Shown here: piece after piece, positions 55,507 through 64,000 of the stretch | Numbering within the stretch: position 1 is the first letter of the stretch | How the letters are laid out: every line of letters begins with the position of its first letter | Assembly (NCBI RefSeq): GCF_037102585.1 | Contig: NW_027043819.1 | Span: forward strand, 1-64,000 | Source of the DNA: Saccharomycopsis crataegensis | Lineage: Eukaryota > Ascomycota > Saccharomycetes > Ascoideales > Saccharomycopsidaceae | Length of the DNA: 64,000 nt | Reading direction: 5' to 3' | Notes under the pieces: model-generated | What the model saw: the letters and a program-made list of their open reading frames with translations, nothing else | The model's database searches: none | Told to the model about the DNA's origin: nothing | Program-made: the position numbers and the translations under genes

Positions 55507-57666
55507 ATGGATTTTCAAAAATCACAACAGTCGAACACTGCTGCCGATTCTATTGGCGAAATCCTTTATCCTTTGGCACTTTTGATGGATGAATTAAAAC
55601 ATGATGATGTTTCTAACCGTGTCCAAGCCATGCAGCGTTTAGACACCATCGCCATTGCTTTGGGTCCGGAAAGAGCAAGAAATGAATTGTTGCCATTCTT
55701 GTTTGAAGTTGCCCATGACGATGAAGATGAGGTATTTGCCGTCTTGGCCCAACAATTAAATGGTAGCTTCATTCCATTCATTGGAGGTGAAGAGTACGCC
55801 ACTTTCTTGTTGCCAACTTTAGAATTTTTATCTGCTATTGAAGAGCCAGTGGTTAGAGATAAGGCCATCGCCTCATTAAATGATATTGCCGACCATTTGA
55901 GCTTGACCCAATTGAACAACGAATTCTTGATTGTTATTAATAACTTGGCAACTGCCGACTGGTTCTCTTCTAGAGTTTCTTCTTGTGGTTTGTTCAAGAG
56001 CGTTATCAGCAGGGTGGATATCAACACCAGAAAAGAATTATTATATCTCTATTTGAAATTAATCAAAGACGATACACCAATGGTTAGAAGAGCTGCCGCT
56101 ACTCAATTACCAAGCATAATCACCTCTTTGGAAGAATTGGAACTAAACTCTGAAAAGCACTTAGATAGCGATAAATATGCCAGTACTGAACCTTCAAATA
56201 ATAACGATTGGAGTTTACTCTTCCAAACATTCAAGAGTTTGGTAAACGATGATCAGGATTCTGTCAAGTTCTTGTCAGTCGATGTCATGATTGCTATCAT
56301 TAAACTATTCAATGCTGTCAGAAATGATAAAAGTCACAATGATCAATTACTTGAAGATTTTCTCAAGTTGGCCAACGATCAAAGTTGGAGAGTCAGATAC
56401 ATGATTTCTGAGAAATTTTCTAGTATTGTCGAATACTTCAATAAGAGTGATTTGAATGACAAAATTCTAAACAAATTTATTGCATTATTGAAAGATCATG
56501 AAGCGGAAGTCAGAAAGTCTATTTCCAAACAAATTCCAGATTTCTCAAAATTAATTGAACAAAAAAATGTGATTGATAAGATTATACCTCAAGCTGAAGA
56601 ATTGATAACTGATCAAAATGAGTTGGTTAGATCTGCTTTGGCTTCCAAGATTGCTGGGTTGGCCCCAATTTTGGGTGAAAAACCAACCAGTGAGTATCTA
56701 TTGAACATCTTCCTTGAAATGCTCAATGATGAATTCCCAGAAGTAAGATTGAACATCATCAGTAACTTGACTACGGTCAACAATGTTATTGGCATAAACT
56801 TACTCTCCAAGGCTTTGTTGCCGGCTATCACGGAACTAGCTAAGGATAAACAATGGAGAGTGAGATTGGCAATCATTGAATATATTCCTTTGCTTTCAAA
56901 GCAACTAGGTATCGAGTTTTTTAACAAGGTATTAAGTGGATTGTGTATGTCATGGTTATGGGACTCAGTTTACACTATTAGAGAGGCCGCTGTCTTGAAT
57001 CTTAAAAGATTAGCCGAAGTTTTTGGTGATAAGTGGGCGAAAGAAGAAATCATTGATAAAATTCTTAATAATGAAATTTTGAATGATTACAAAAAAGAGA
57101 ATCCAGATTTATTCCCAGATCTTGCTGGTAATGGAGATTTGACCAATAATGAAGATAGCGAAATAATAGATGGCTCAAATATTGAAAATGTCAACAATTC
57201 CATAATGAATAACTTTATTTATCGTATCACATGTTTGTTTTCCTTGATTTCCCTTGTGGATGTTGTTGAAGATGATAGCATCATTACTAATGAAATTTTA
57301 TCCTATTTGAATAGGTTATCAAATGATAGTGTTCCAAACATCAAATTTAATGTTGCCAAGGGTTATAAGAAGGTGGCATTTAGATTGTTGAAGTTAGAAA
57401 AAGAAGAAAGTGACACTCCTGAAGAAAACGTTTCCAACGAAGAAGAAGATGAGTTACTTGAAGTTAAGGCATTGAAGGATGATAAGTATATCACTAAGCT
57501 CACATCGGAGGAAGAGAAAGCTAAAGTGTATTCAGTAATTAATGAAAAGATTCTACCATTTTTGGCCAACTTATCCGAAGATAAAGATATTGATGTCCAA
57601 TTTTTTGCCAAAAAATCGACAAATGAAATTCAAGTTGGTTTGGACAAAGTTGGTATTAGTTCTTAA
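55507..57666 (+). CDS. TPD3: PP2A scaffold (A/PR65) subunit
   Basis: Tpd3 is the HEAT-repeat scaffold that joins the PP2A catalytic subunit to Cdc55 or Rts1. The 719-residue protein (yeast 635) starts with YPLALLMDELKHDDVSNRVQAMQRLDTIAIALGPERARNELLPFL, the canonical first HEAT repeat of PR65, and continues with about 15 repeats (DDTPMVRRAAATQL, DQSWRVRYMISEKF, DKQWRVRLAIIEYIP and others). Insertions rich in Asn, Asp and Glu near 525-545 and 630-655 explain the extra length. The start at 55507 (MDFQKSQQ) is the first ATG; upstream in-frame sequence begins with GTG only. Confidence 0.95.
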   Translation: MDFQKSQQSNTAADSIGEILYPLALLMDELKHDDVSNRVQAMQRLDTIAIALGPERARNELLPFLFEVAHDDEDEVFAVLAQQLNGSFIPFIGGEEYATFLLPTLEFLSAIEEPVVRDKAIASLNDIADHLSLTQLNNEFLIVINNLATADWFSSRVSSCGLFKSVISRVDINTRKELLYLYLKLIKDDTPMVRRAAATQLPSIITSLEELELNSEKHLDSDKYASTEPSNNNDWSLLFQTFKSLVNDDQDSVKFLSVDVMIAIIKLFNAVRNDKSHNDQLLEDFLKLANDQSWRVRYMISEKFSSIVEYFNKSDLNDKILNKFIALLKDHEAEVRKSISKQIPDFSKLIEQKNVIDKIIPQAEELITDQNELVRSALASKIAGLAPILGEKPTSEYLLNIFLEMLNDEFPEVRLNIISNLTTVNNVIGINLLSKALLPAITELAKDKQWRVRLAIIEYIPLLSKQLGIEFFNKVLSGLCMSWLWDSVYTIREAAVLNLKRLAEVFGDKWAKEEIIDKILNNEILNDYKKENPDLFPDLAGNGDLTNNEDSEIIDGSNIENVNNSIMNNFIYRITCLFSLISLVDVVEDDSIITNEILSYLNRLSNDSVPNIKFNVAKGYKKVAFRLLKLEKEESDTPEENVSNEEEDELLEVKALKDDKYITKLTSEEEKAKVYSVINEKILPFLANLSEDKDIDVQFFAKKSTNEIQVGLDKVGISS

Positions 57667-59469
57667 ATTAACCTAGTATATTTTTTTTAAAAACGATCAA
57701 TTATTTTCTTAATTAACTGGAGTGGCAGCTTCCTTAAATTCAAAGTTTCTTTTTTTGTTTTCCTTTTTTCTTTTTTTTGTTTTAATTCTTTATTATTATC
57801 GCTTATGTAATCTAATTGTTCGTCGCTCCTATCACTGGCAGTACCTTAAACATATTTATGTCCAGCTCCAGCTGATCTATATTGAGGCATTTTTTATTTT
57901 CACTGATAACCGTTGTTGTTTTTATTAATGAACTGTTTATTTTGCACGCAGCACACACCATTTTGTCATTATTTTCTCATAACTTTTCATATTTCTACAA
58001 CTCTTTTCTCATCTTTGCCTACCTTTTTTTAACCCTTGTTTTGACTCTATATATTGTTTTTTTATTATTACCACTTGGTACTTAATATCCATGAAAATGG
58101 TTTGAAAGTTTAGAGCTTGAAAAAATTAACAGTGAACAAAAATTGTAAAGGTTTTATTTCAGCTTTTCTTTGTATTCATGATATGAAGCTAATAATTTTT
58201 TGAAAGGCTTCTTTTTTCTCTTATTTTTCCTTTTAATTCCGGAGCTCACCAAGTCTTAGATGAGCCTGTAATATCATTTAACAATAGAGGAGTACCGAAC
58301 TATATTCAAGATATGCTTATTTATCTATCGTATAGTTGTTATATAAGTTTGTTCTCATGTTAATCAAAGGATTAAGATTCTTATATTATAATTCGATCTA
58401 CTAATGGCTGTATCGAATGAAATAAAATGAATTATTAAAGTAAAGTGTAAAGGTTTAAGCGTGAAGCTTAATAAGAATAATAAAAATAAAAAACAAGAAA
58501 GATCGGTCTGTTTATGAGTAACCTCTGTTATGATGAAACAGTATCTAAGATACCTTGAGCATTATCTATGCCCCATTCCATCTGCATTTCAGTAACCTTA
58601 ACAAAGTGCTGATTTCTCGCCTTACTGAAAGGTTGAAATGCTGCTTCATCTGTCCTCCAAATATATGACTGTAAAACCACTGAAGACTGTACAATTCATG
58701 AAAGTATCTCTATCATTGAAACCCAAATCATGGATTGTATGCCACATATTAAAAAATAACTAAGAAATACATTTTTTTAACATAGAATAGATTGAACACT
58801 AATTGTTTTCCAGATGTTCACTACATCTTTAGCGGTAGCCACCAAAGCACCTGGGATTTATTTATGCCATTCCAGTTCTTTAGAGATTATTAGGAAAGAC
58901 ACATCTAGCATATCTCAGAGACTCTCAAGAGCATAGAACACGCCAAAGAGTTAATTTCTTCGTCAATGCATGAAAAAATGCACAATCTGTTGTTCTCTTG
59001 ATTTCTAGAATTTGGTGTAATATTTTTCTGTCAATATTTAACATAATCTTTTGTAGTACTGTTATCCAGATCAAAACAAAAATGTTATGACAATATTCCA
59101 AATCTCAAACCTCCTGAATAGTTAAGTGGGCGCACAAAACATCCCATTTACGAACTTCCATCAGTGGCAATGAACAACTTTGCTGTGAAGTAAATACTAT
59201 TTAAAATTACGTATTGCTAATGAGTTATCAATGGCTTTCCAAAATCGTCTCTCCTCCTTCATTATCGAGCGAATCACAGAGATTGAAGCAATTTTTGAAT
59301 TATAAACTTTACAATTTGAGGTCTTTGCTTATGAGACAGGGGCAATCAATAACCACTTCCAAATTTCACTATAAGTAAGTCTCTTAAGCTTTCAATTTCG
59401 AATTTTCTTCTTTTTATTGATTTCCTTCTTCCCTATATAACACGTTTTATCTGAAATATTTCGAAGACA
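57667..59469. other. 1.8-kb intergenic region with a gene relic
   Basis: The left part (57670-58130) is T-rich 3' flank with no credible ORF. The middle holds a minus-strand relic (58528-58860). The right end carries a TATATAA box near 59434 serving the Smr-domain gene. I looked for tRNA or snoRNA signals and found nothing convincing. Confidence 0.45.
58528..58860 (-). pseudogene. Relic of an unidentified protein-coding gene
   Basis: On the minus strand, an open stretch of 55 codons without its own early ATG ends at 58528 and has strongly protein-like composition (SYIWRTDEAAFQPFSKAR; FVKVTEMQMEWGIDNAQ). Other protein-like stretches in different frames precede it between about 58660 and 58860. 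The whole looks like the 3' part of a gene that has decayed. I do not recognise the family, and no intact copy is in the window. Confidence 0.4.
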
Positions 59470-59709
59470 ATGGAAACATTCAACTTACATGGCTATAATG
59501 TTTCTCAAGCCCGCTCGCTTGCTGCTGATATTGTCCGGGGGTCCTCTGGAAGGGTGAGAATCATCACCGGTTGGGGACGACATTCTTGGAGAGGCTATTC
59601 TGTTATCCGGGAAGCAGTGGAAGAATACTTGAAGTCGCGACATGTTGAGTATATTGCAGAGAAGGGTGCCTTTATTGTGAACTGCGGTGCTCGGTCATGG
59701 TCTGGGTAG
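59470..59709 (+). CDS. Small stand-alone Smr-domain protein, GC-rich
   Basis: The 79-residue product is almost entirely one Smr domain: FNLHGYNVSQARSLAADIV (the LHG motif, about 4-22), RVRIITGWGRHSWRGYSVIREAVEEYL (about 28-54, with the ITGxGxHS signature), and a closing strand GAFIV (about 66-70). Smr domains nick or bind nucleic acid; in yeast, Cue2 uses one to cut mRNA at stalled ribosomes. Here the usual Lys/Arg of G(K/R)GxHS is Trp, so activity is uncertain. A TATATAA box lies about 35 bp upstream, and the gene stands alone between intergenic gaps. Its base composition (about half G+C) is well above the surrounding 30-38%, which suggests transfer or recent arrival. Confidence 0.6.
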   Translation: METFNLHGYNVSQARSLAADIVRGSSGRVRIITGWGRHSWRGYSVIREAVEEYLKSRHVEYIAEKGAFIVNCGARSWSG

Positions 59710-59889
59710 TCCTAGTGATTTATAAATATATATATATATATATATTATGCATGTTGAGATTTCTTGCAGTATAGCAAATCTATGAATATACTAAGTTTAA
59801 TCGATTGCTATCTAAAAACATACTTCTCGCATTCTGATACTTGAATAATATGTAGTCTTGACCTTGCTGGGGCGTAGAACTCCGTGATA

Positions 59890-60195
59890 GTGACAGATCT
59901 AGGGTTGCCGCTCGCTTCGTGATGAGTTGCAATTGGGGATTGCTCGCTAATAGCCTTGTTGGAGGTTGGAATAGTTTCAGGACTCATGATTGGATTAGAC
60001 GGAGAACTAAATGTCGGTTTATAGAGATTAATGTAATGATAATAATAAGTACGAAGTAAATGTAAACGTTTAATAATATATAAACTGGAATTTGGTTGTG
60101 AGTCTTGATTGTTCTATATACATGATAGTAGTGACTATCAATCGTCAAAAGTTACAAAAGTAGTGGAAGTATTTTCGGTTATGAGCCATTGGTCA
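59890..60195 (-). mobile_element. Ty1/copia-like LTR with adjoining start of gag, copy 2 (fragment)
   Basis: This is the better preserved of two related fragments; the other is at 40283-40571. On the minus strand the LTR appears to run from TGACCAATGGCTC (60195) to CCAACCTCCAACA (59957). A TATATTATTAAACG box lies inside, and an ATG at 59987 opens a frame that crosses the LTR end, as TYA does in Ty1. The rest of the element is missing. The LTR left end (TGTTGG when read on the + strand) fits the family. It is a broken, aged fossil. A duplicated 5' end of a host gene is a less likely alternative. Confidence 0.55.
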
Positions 60196-60208
60196 CTGAA
60201 CCAAGTCT

Positions 60209-60236
60209 GGTAGTACGTACTACCTCACGTACTACC
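60209..60236. other. Perfect 16-bp palindrome plus a third half-site
   Basis: GGTAGTACGTACTACC (60209-60224) is a perfect palindrome. A further GTACTACC follows at 60229-60236 after four bases. It lies just outside the LTR fragment. Symmetric sequences like this may bind dimeric proteins or mark element ends. No function is assigned. Confidence 0.5.
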
Positions 60237-61050
60237 TGCAGACTGACATGTAGAAAAAAAAAACTCGACCATTTATTTCTGATTCAAGAAAGATTTTTGT
60301 TAGGAGCCCATGGTTAAATACACTATGCATAATACACCTCAATGCGCTGCCACCAAATGGCAAGCACTCTTCCGAAATGATACCAACTCGCTGTCAACCT
60401 GTCGAGATTATTTAAATATAAAAACTTGGGTAACCAATATCACAAGTAAGGTTATCTTTTGAGGCTTGTGCTCTTCAGTTGTCCCTCCTCCTGTTGGGAG
60501 ATTTTGAAATATGTAATTCTTAAACATCTGGTGTTATTTCATTTTCAAATGATGGCTTCCCTTGTGCTCCTTAAAATTATCTAATCAAAAATTTAGGTTT
60601 CCCAAAGTTAAGTGAAACTTTATTTTGATCTTATGAATCATAATATTTGGGGGCGATTGGATCGCATTTCGCTGCTATAAAACTATTGGTGCCCAGTAGA
60701 TACAAAAAAGATTGTGCAGAGACGACACACAAAAAAAAATTTCATTAATAAATTTCATTCAATAAAAAACAAGCAATTAATGAAAGCAGTAATGAGCAGA
60801 AAAATGCATTGAGAGAACGAAAAAAGAAAAGTGAAAAATTCATAAACTCTAAATAACAATTATAATAATGATGAAAAAAAGGTTGGCACATTAACATAAA
60901 AATATAGAATATCGTAATAATATATGGTTCTAAGAAATAAAAAAAGATAGATAATAGTTAGAAGACGTGGTGCAGTCATAGTTGCGGTCCTCGAAACAGA
61001 AAGCAAAGTAAACAAAAAAAAAAAAATATTGAAAAAGGTGATTAGTCTCT

Positions 61051-64000
61051 TCAAAATTTCAACCAAGAGTCCTCAAGGATTTCTTTTACTGTTGGCCGCT
61101 TCTCCACATCCCTATTCAAAATCCTGGTGATCAAGGATATGCAACCTTCGCTCAAAATGTAAGGAACCTTTAATTCCCCCTCCATGATTTCGTCAACGTT
61201 GTAAAATGGATTCTCTTTATATACCATTGTGTACAATAACACACCCAATGACCACACATCCTGCGGTCTACCATCATAAGAAGACCCATGAAGTACTTCT
61301 GGTGGGGCATATTCCATCGTACCCACAAAGACATCGAATGGTCCATTGTACAAGAAAGCAGAAGATCCGTAATCAATCAATTTCACGACAGAATGTTCAT
61401 CAACAATAACATTCTCATCCTTAATGTCTCTGTGAACAATGCCATTTTCATGTAAATGATTAATACTCTGAACAATTTGGCGGAAAATATATTGAATTTC
61501 AATTTCCGATAAAGCTTTCTTAATCTCGATATAATCGAACAAATCCATTGCTGGTGGGCTACCATGAATTGGCAATTCAACATAAAAGCACTCATCATCT
61601 TCAAAGAAATCAATCAATTTCAAAGTATTTGGATGGGGGTTGTAATTCAAAAACGCCATTATTTGAATTTCTGCGGGGACCGTACCCAACTTCCGGTCTC
61701 TGGTCCATGAATCAACGAGGATTCTTTCCTTATAAATGCATTTCAAAATAATTTCATAGTTTGGATCGTCCTCACGATAACATAATAATACTTTACCGTA
61801 GGCTCCTTGGCCCATGCCTTTAATAACATGAAATTCAGAAATCGATTTCTTCCGACGCTTGGCACCAATTGTCATTGGAAATTTCAAACATTTGGCCTTC
61901 CATTCATTGTGCTTTAAATTTTCCTCAGCTATCAATTCTTCTTCTGATTTAACAATAATATGGGAACCATCATCACGATCTTCTTCAATGGCACTATGAC
62001 CATCAACACTGGTCATTGTGCCAGTGCTGCTCATTGGATATTTAGAGGCTTCATCGCCCAATATGTTATCATTGATGGACTTAATATCATTGATTGGCGC
62101 TGTAGTCGGCGGAGTCGAAACCTCAGTAGTACTGTCAAATTCATCATAGTCATCATCTTCCATTGGGTCTTCCCTCCTTTTAGGTGTCACTGGTTCATGC
62201 CCCGAGTCTAATGCATTCCTTACTTCATCCTTCATCAGATATGTGCTTAGACCATCGGATAAATCACTCAATAAAGAGTTACTTCTTGTGCTTCTGGCAT
62301 TTCCATTAGTATTTAGTAAAGTTTCGCTATCATTAATATTATATTTCAATGATACTAACGAAGAAGAACTGGCCTTAGAAAATAAATCCGAATCGGGATC
62401 AGCAAAGCCCATAGAAAGTTTTTTATCTGCTTCATTTTTATCCTCATTGGTGAACTTAACTTTCTTCTTGGCGCTGACACTTCTCGTTGGGCTGCAGATA
62501 TCTTTTTCGCTGAGCATGGAAGCACGGTCATCCTTGGCATTGGCCGTGGCTACCGCAGCTCCATAAAGTTCATTAGAATAAGTAACCCACAAGACCAACG
62601 TATCAATTGATGAAACACGAAGTTGAACATCAACTACCAACTTTGATCCATCAGAGTGTCTACCATAGATACCCTTCGAATTTAGAAACAACTCGTCTTC
62701 AATTTCTTCTTCTGACATATCATGAAAGTTTCCATCATCACCTTCGGTGTGGAGCTTGTCATCATCAGCAGAATCTATCTTCAATTTGATTGGAGTGCGT
62801 AGATTGGAAATACCTACGTCTTTAGCTCTTCTTCTCTCCACAATTCTATGAGCCTCAAACTTAGCTTGAATTCTTCTAAAAAAGTGTTCAGGCAACACTA
62901 ATCCTGGTAATAGATATTTTTTGGGGTTTTCTCTGACTCTTTCTGGGGTGGATTTGTTAACCAAATCATTTAAGAAATTCACCATCTTTTTCGTAGAGGA
63001 GGAATACTCAATCAATTTAGTGAAATTCGGAATGATAGTGTTGATGGGTTGACCTATTAAGTCCCCATGGCCAAATAAATTCTTGGATATGGATCGATTG
63101 TAAGACAAAATATTATAGTTAGAGGCAGAAATGATAAAAATCCCTGCAATATAAGGCAAAGTATGGATCTTCAACACCATTTCCTTGTCACTTACTGGAG
63201 AAGAAAGTACTGCACAAGGTAAATTATTGTGTTGAAGATTGAGAGTGAAATATCTGTTGTCATTAATTCTTGCCATTTTCTCACTCATGCTAGCGGAATC
63301 AAGATTTTGTAGTTTCTTGTCAAGTGATTTAGAAATTTCGTTCAATGATCGAGCTTGTTTATCACAATAGCCTAATCCAGTCATCAATTTCCCAGTCACT
63401 TCATTAATTTTAGTAACTTTCCAAGATTCTCCATCATCAACAATACTTAAATCTATTGCAGAGCATGGAATTTTATCAAACATTAAAATGATCATTTCAT
63501 TCTTCTTCTTAGCCCACAAAGAACACCATTGGATCTCTTTCTGTTCAGCATCAGATTCTTCCAAAGATACCTGAGATTTTACCGCAACGATTTCCCCCGC
63601 AAAAATAATATCTTTGTTGTAATGGTTCGACCTATTTATTGGCGATTGATTGTCTTTATCTCCGGCCAAGCGCTTCATCAACTTTTGCAAAACAAAATCT
63701 TTGGAATTATCTGCAATCAAGTCCATCAAGCCTAGCCGTTTTACTTCAGATCCTTTATTTTTGATTCCAAAAATCAATGTTGATAAATCATTGACTGCCC
63801 GTAACTTCCAAGGGGAGCTTGTATCACAAGTAATGATTGCTTGAGGGCTCAGATTTTTGGAAGTAGACAAAGAATGGAAGGGTCTGGTAGTAGAAAAATT
63901 GATTGTTGGACGCAAATTGCTGAAAGAAACTGAATAATCATCCGGGGTTTGTGGCGAAGATACTGGAGGAGATGATTTCACTGCTGAATCATCAAAAGAA
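61051..64000 (-). CDS. PSK2: PAS-domain serine/threonine kinase (PSK1/PSK2), 5' end beyond the window
   Basis: PAS kinase couples sugar and cell-integrity signals to glycogen synthesis and translation; its substrates include Ugp1 and Gsy2. At least 982 codons are visible. The frame is still open at base 64000, so the N-terminus is missing. An N-terminal sensory region contains PAS-like segments (KLRAVNDLSTLIFGIKNKGSEVKRLGLMDLI at the left and FIISASNYNILSYNRSISKNLFG further on). A disordered linker leads to a C-terminal kinase domain of about 265 residues: GMGQGAYGKV (glycine loop), ILKCIYK (Lys), IVHRDIKDENVIVD (catalytic loop), LIDYGSSAF (DYG in place of DFG, normal for PAS kinases), and MEYAPPEV. 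PSK1 and PSK2 cannot be separated from this sequence. Confidence 0.88.
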   Translation of the reverse strand, partial: SFDDSAVKSSPPVSSPQTPDDYSVSFSNLRPTINFSTTRPFHSLSTSKNLSPQAIITCDTSSPWKLRAVNDLSTLIFGIKNKGSEVKRLGLMDLIADNSKDFVLQKLMKRLAGDKDNQSPINRSNHYNKDIIFAGEIVAVKSQVSLEESDAEQKEIQWCSLWAKKKNEMIILMFDKIPCSAIDLSIVDDGESWKVTKINEVTGKLMTGLGYCDKQARSLNEISKSLDKKLQNLDSASMSEKMARINDNRYFTLNLQHNNLPCAVLSSPVSDKEMVLKIHTLPYIAGIFIISASNYNILSYNRSISKNLFGHGDLIGQPINTIIPNFTKLIEYSSSTKKMVNFLNDLVNKSTPERVRENPKKYLLPGLVLPEHFFRRIQAKFEAHRIVERRRAKDVGISNLRTPIKLKIDSADDDKLHTEGDDGNFHDMSEEEIEDELFLNSKGIYGRHSDGSKLVVDVQLRVSSIDTLVLWVTYSNELYGAAVATANAKDDRASMLSEKDICSPTRSVSAKKKVKFTNEDKNEADKKLSMGFADPDSDLFSKASSSSLVSLKYNINDSETLLNTNGNARSTRSNSLLSDLSDGLSTYLMKDEVRNALDSGHEPVTPKRREDPMEDDDYDEFDSTTEVSTPPTTAPINDIKSINDNILGDEASKYPMSSTGTMTSVDGHSAIEEDRDDGSHIIVKSEEELIAEENLKHNEWKAKCLKFPMTIGAKRRKKSISEFHVIKGMGQGAYGKVLLCYREDDPNYEIILKCIYKERILVDSWTRDRKLGTVPAEIQIMAFLNYNPHPNTLKLIDFFEDDECFYVELPIHGSPPAMDLFDYIEIKKALSEIEIQYIFRQIVQSINHLHENGIVHRDIKDENVIVDEHSVVKLIDYGSSAFLYNGPFDVFVGTMEYAPPEVLHGSSYDGRPQDVWSLGVLLYTMVYKENPFYNVDEIMEGELKVPYILSEGCISLITRILNRDVEKRPTVKEILEDSWLKF

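Larger units (their letters stand above)
59710..61050. other. 1.3-kb intergenic region with an LTR-element fragment and a palindrome
   Basis: It contains an AT dinucleotide run (59726-59745), the family 3 retroelement fragment (59890-60195), a GGTAGTAC/GTACTACC palindrome (60209-60224) and A-rich 3' flank of the PAS kinase gene. No intact gene is seen. Confidence 0.5.

Noticed and set aside
58531-58613. Possible C/D box snoRNA (ATGATGA followed by CTGA)
   Set aside because: No terminal stem pairs around the boxes, no guide segment is recognisable, and the C-box word lies at the end of a protein-like stretch on the other strand.
1-64000. tRNA, rRNA and CRISPR features
   Set aside because: A read for T-loop words (GGTTCRA and reverse complement) and cloverleaf stems gave only hits inside coding regions; no rRNA segments and no spaced direct repeats of CRISPR type.

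Overview
The window is nuclear DNA of an ascomycete budding yeast (Saccharomycotina). Evidence: intron-poor, AT-rich, densely packed genes; long poly(dA:dT) tracts in divergent promoters; yeast splice signals (GTATGT donor, TACTAAC branch point); and a set of readily recognised yeast genes (LDB19, TCO89, FZO1, CTI6, LHP1, VPS70, RRN9, SEC65, PRT1, EFR3, IST2, OTU1, LEU2, TPD3, a PAS kinase). CTG codons are rare (I found none in LEU2). One encodes the leucine expected in a conserved PH-domain motif, so the standard code is more likely than CUG-Ser.

Left edge (1-2883): repeats only. A degenerate satellite of about 178 bp, almost free of G on the + strand, is followed by a direct duplication of about 420 bp and then a GC-rich 199-bp tandem repeat. 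That last repeat runs into the stop codon of a HEL1-like RBR ubiquitin-ligase gene, which lacks its usual C-terminal tail. This looks like a subtelomeric (less likely pericentromeric) boundary.

4.6-24 kb: a gene-poor 2 kb with a solo LTR; the arrestin-like ubiquitin adaptor LDB19/ART1; TORC1 subunit TCO89 divergent from mitofusin FZO1; then CTI6 (Rpd3L PHD protein), La protein LHP1, VPS70 copy A, RRN9 and SEC65. TCO89 and CTI6 are next-door neighbours in S. cerevisiae and are separated here only by FZO1, which supports both calls.

24-39.5 kb: PRT1 (eIF3b), EFR3, an ARO8/ARO9-type aminotransferase, an unrecognised nuclear-looking protein whose frame changes inside a GA microsatellite, a two-RRM protein and VPS70 copy B. 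The two VPS70 genes are same-strand paralogues 18.5 kb apart, each divergent from an RNA-binding-protein gene.

39.5-64 kb: an LTR-rich gap, then IST2, an XRCC2-like RecA-fold gene, a three-exon gene for a 73-residue membrane protein (possibly a complex I accessory subunit), OTU1, a large PH-domain protein, a PMU1-like phosphomutase, LEU2 with a Leu3-type site, TPD3, a gene relic, a small GC-rich Smr-domain gene, an LTR-element fragment, and a PAS kinase gene running off the right edge.

Retroelement fossils fall into three LTR families: a solo LTR at 4.7 kb, an inverted pair at 30.0 and 39.8 kb, and two Ty1-like LTR-plus-gag-start fragments at 40.3 and 59.9 kb. The first three have perfect 5-bp target duplications. 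Nothing here is an obvious new multi-gene system. The most unusual items are the satellite and truncated-gene boundary, the microsatellite frame switch, the ATG-only exon plus 27-nt exon, and the GC-rich Smr gene.
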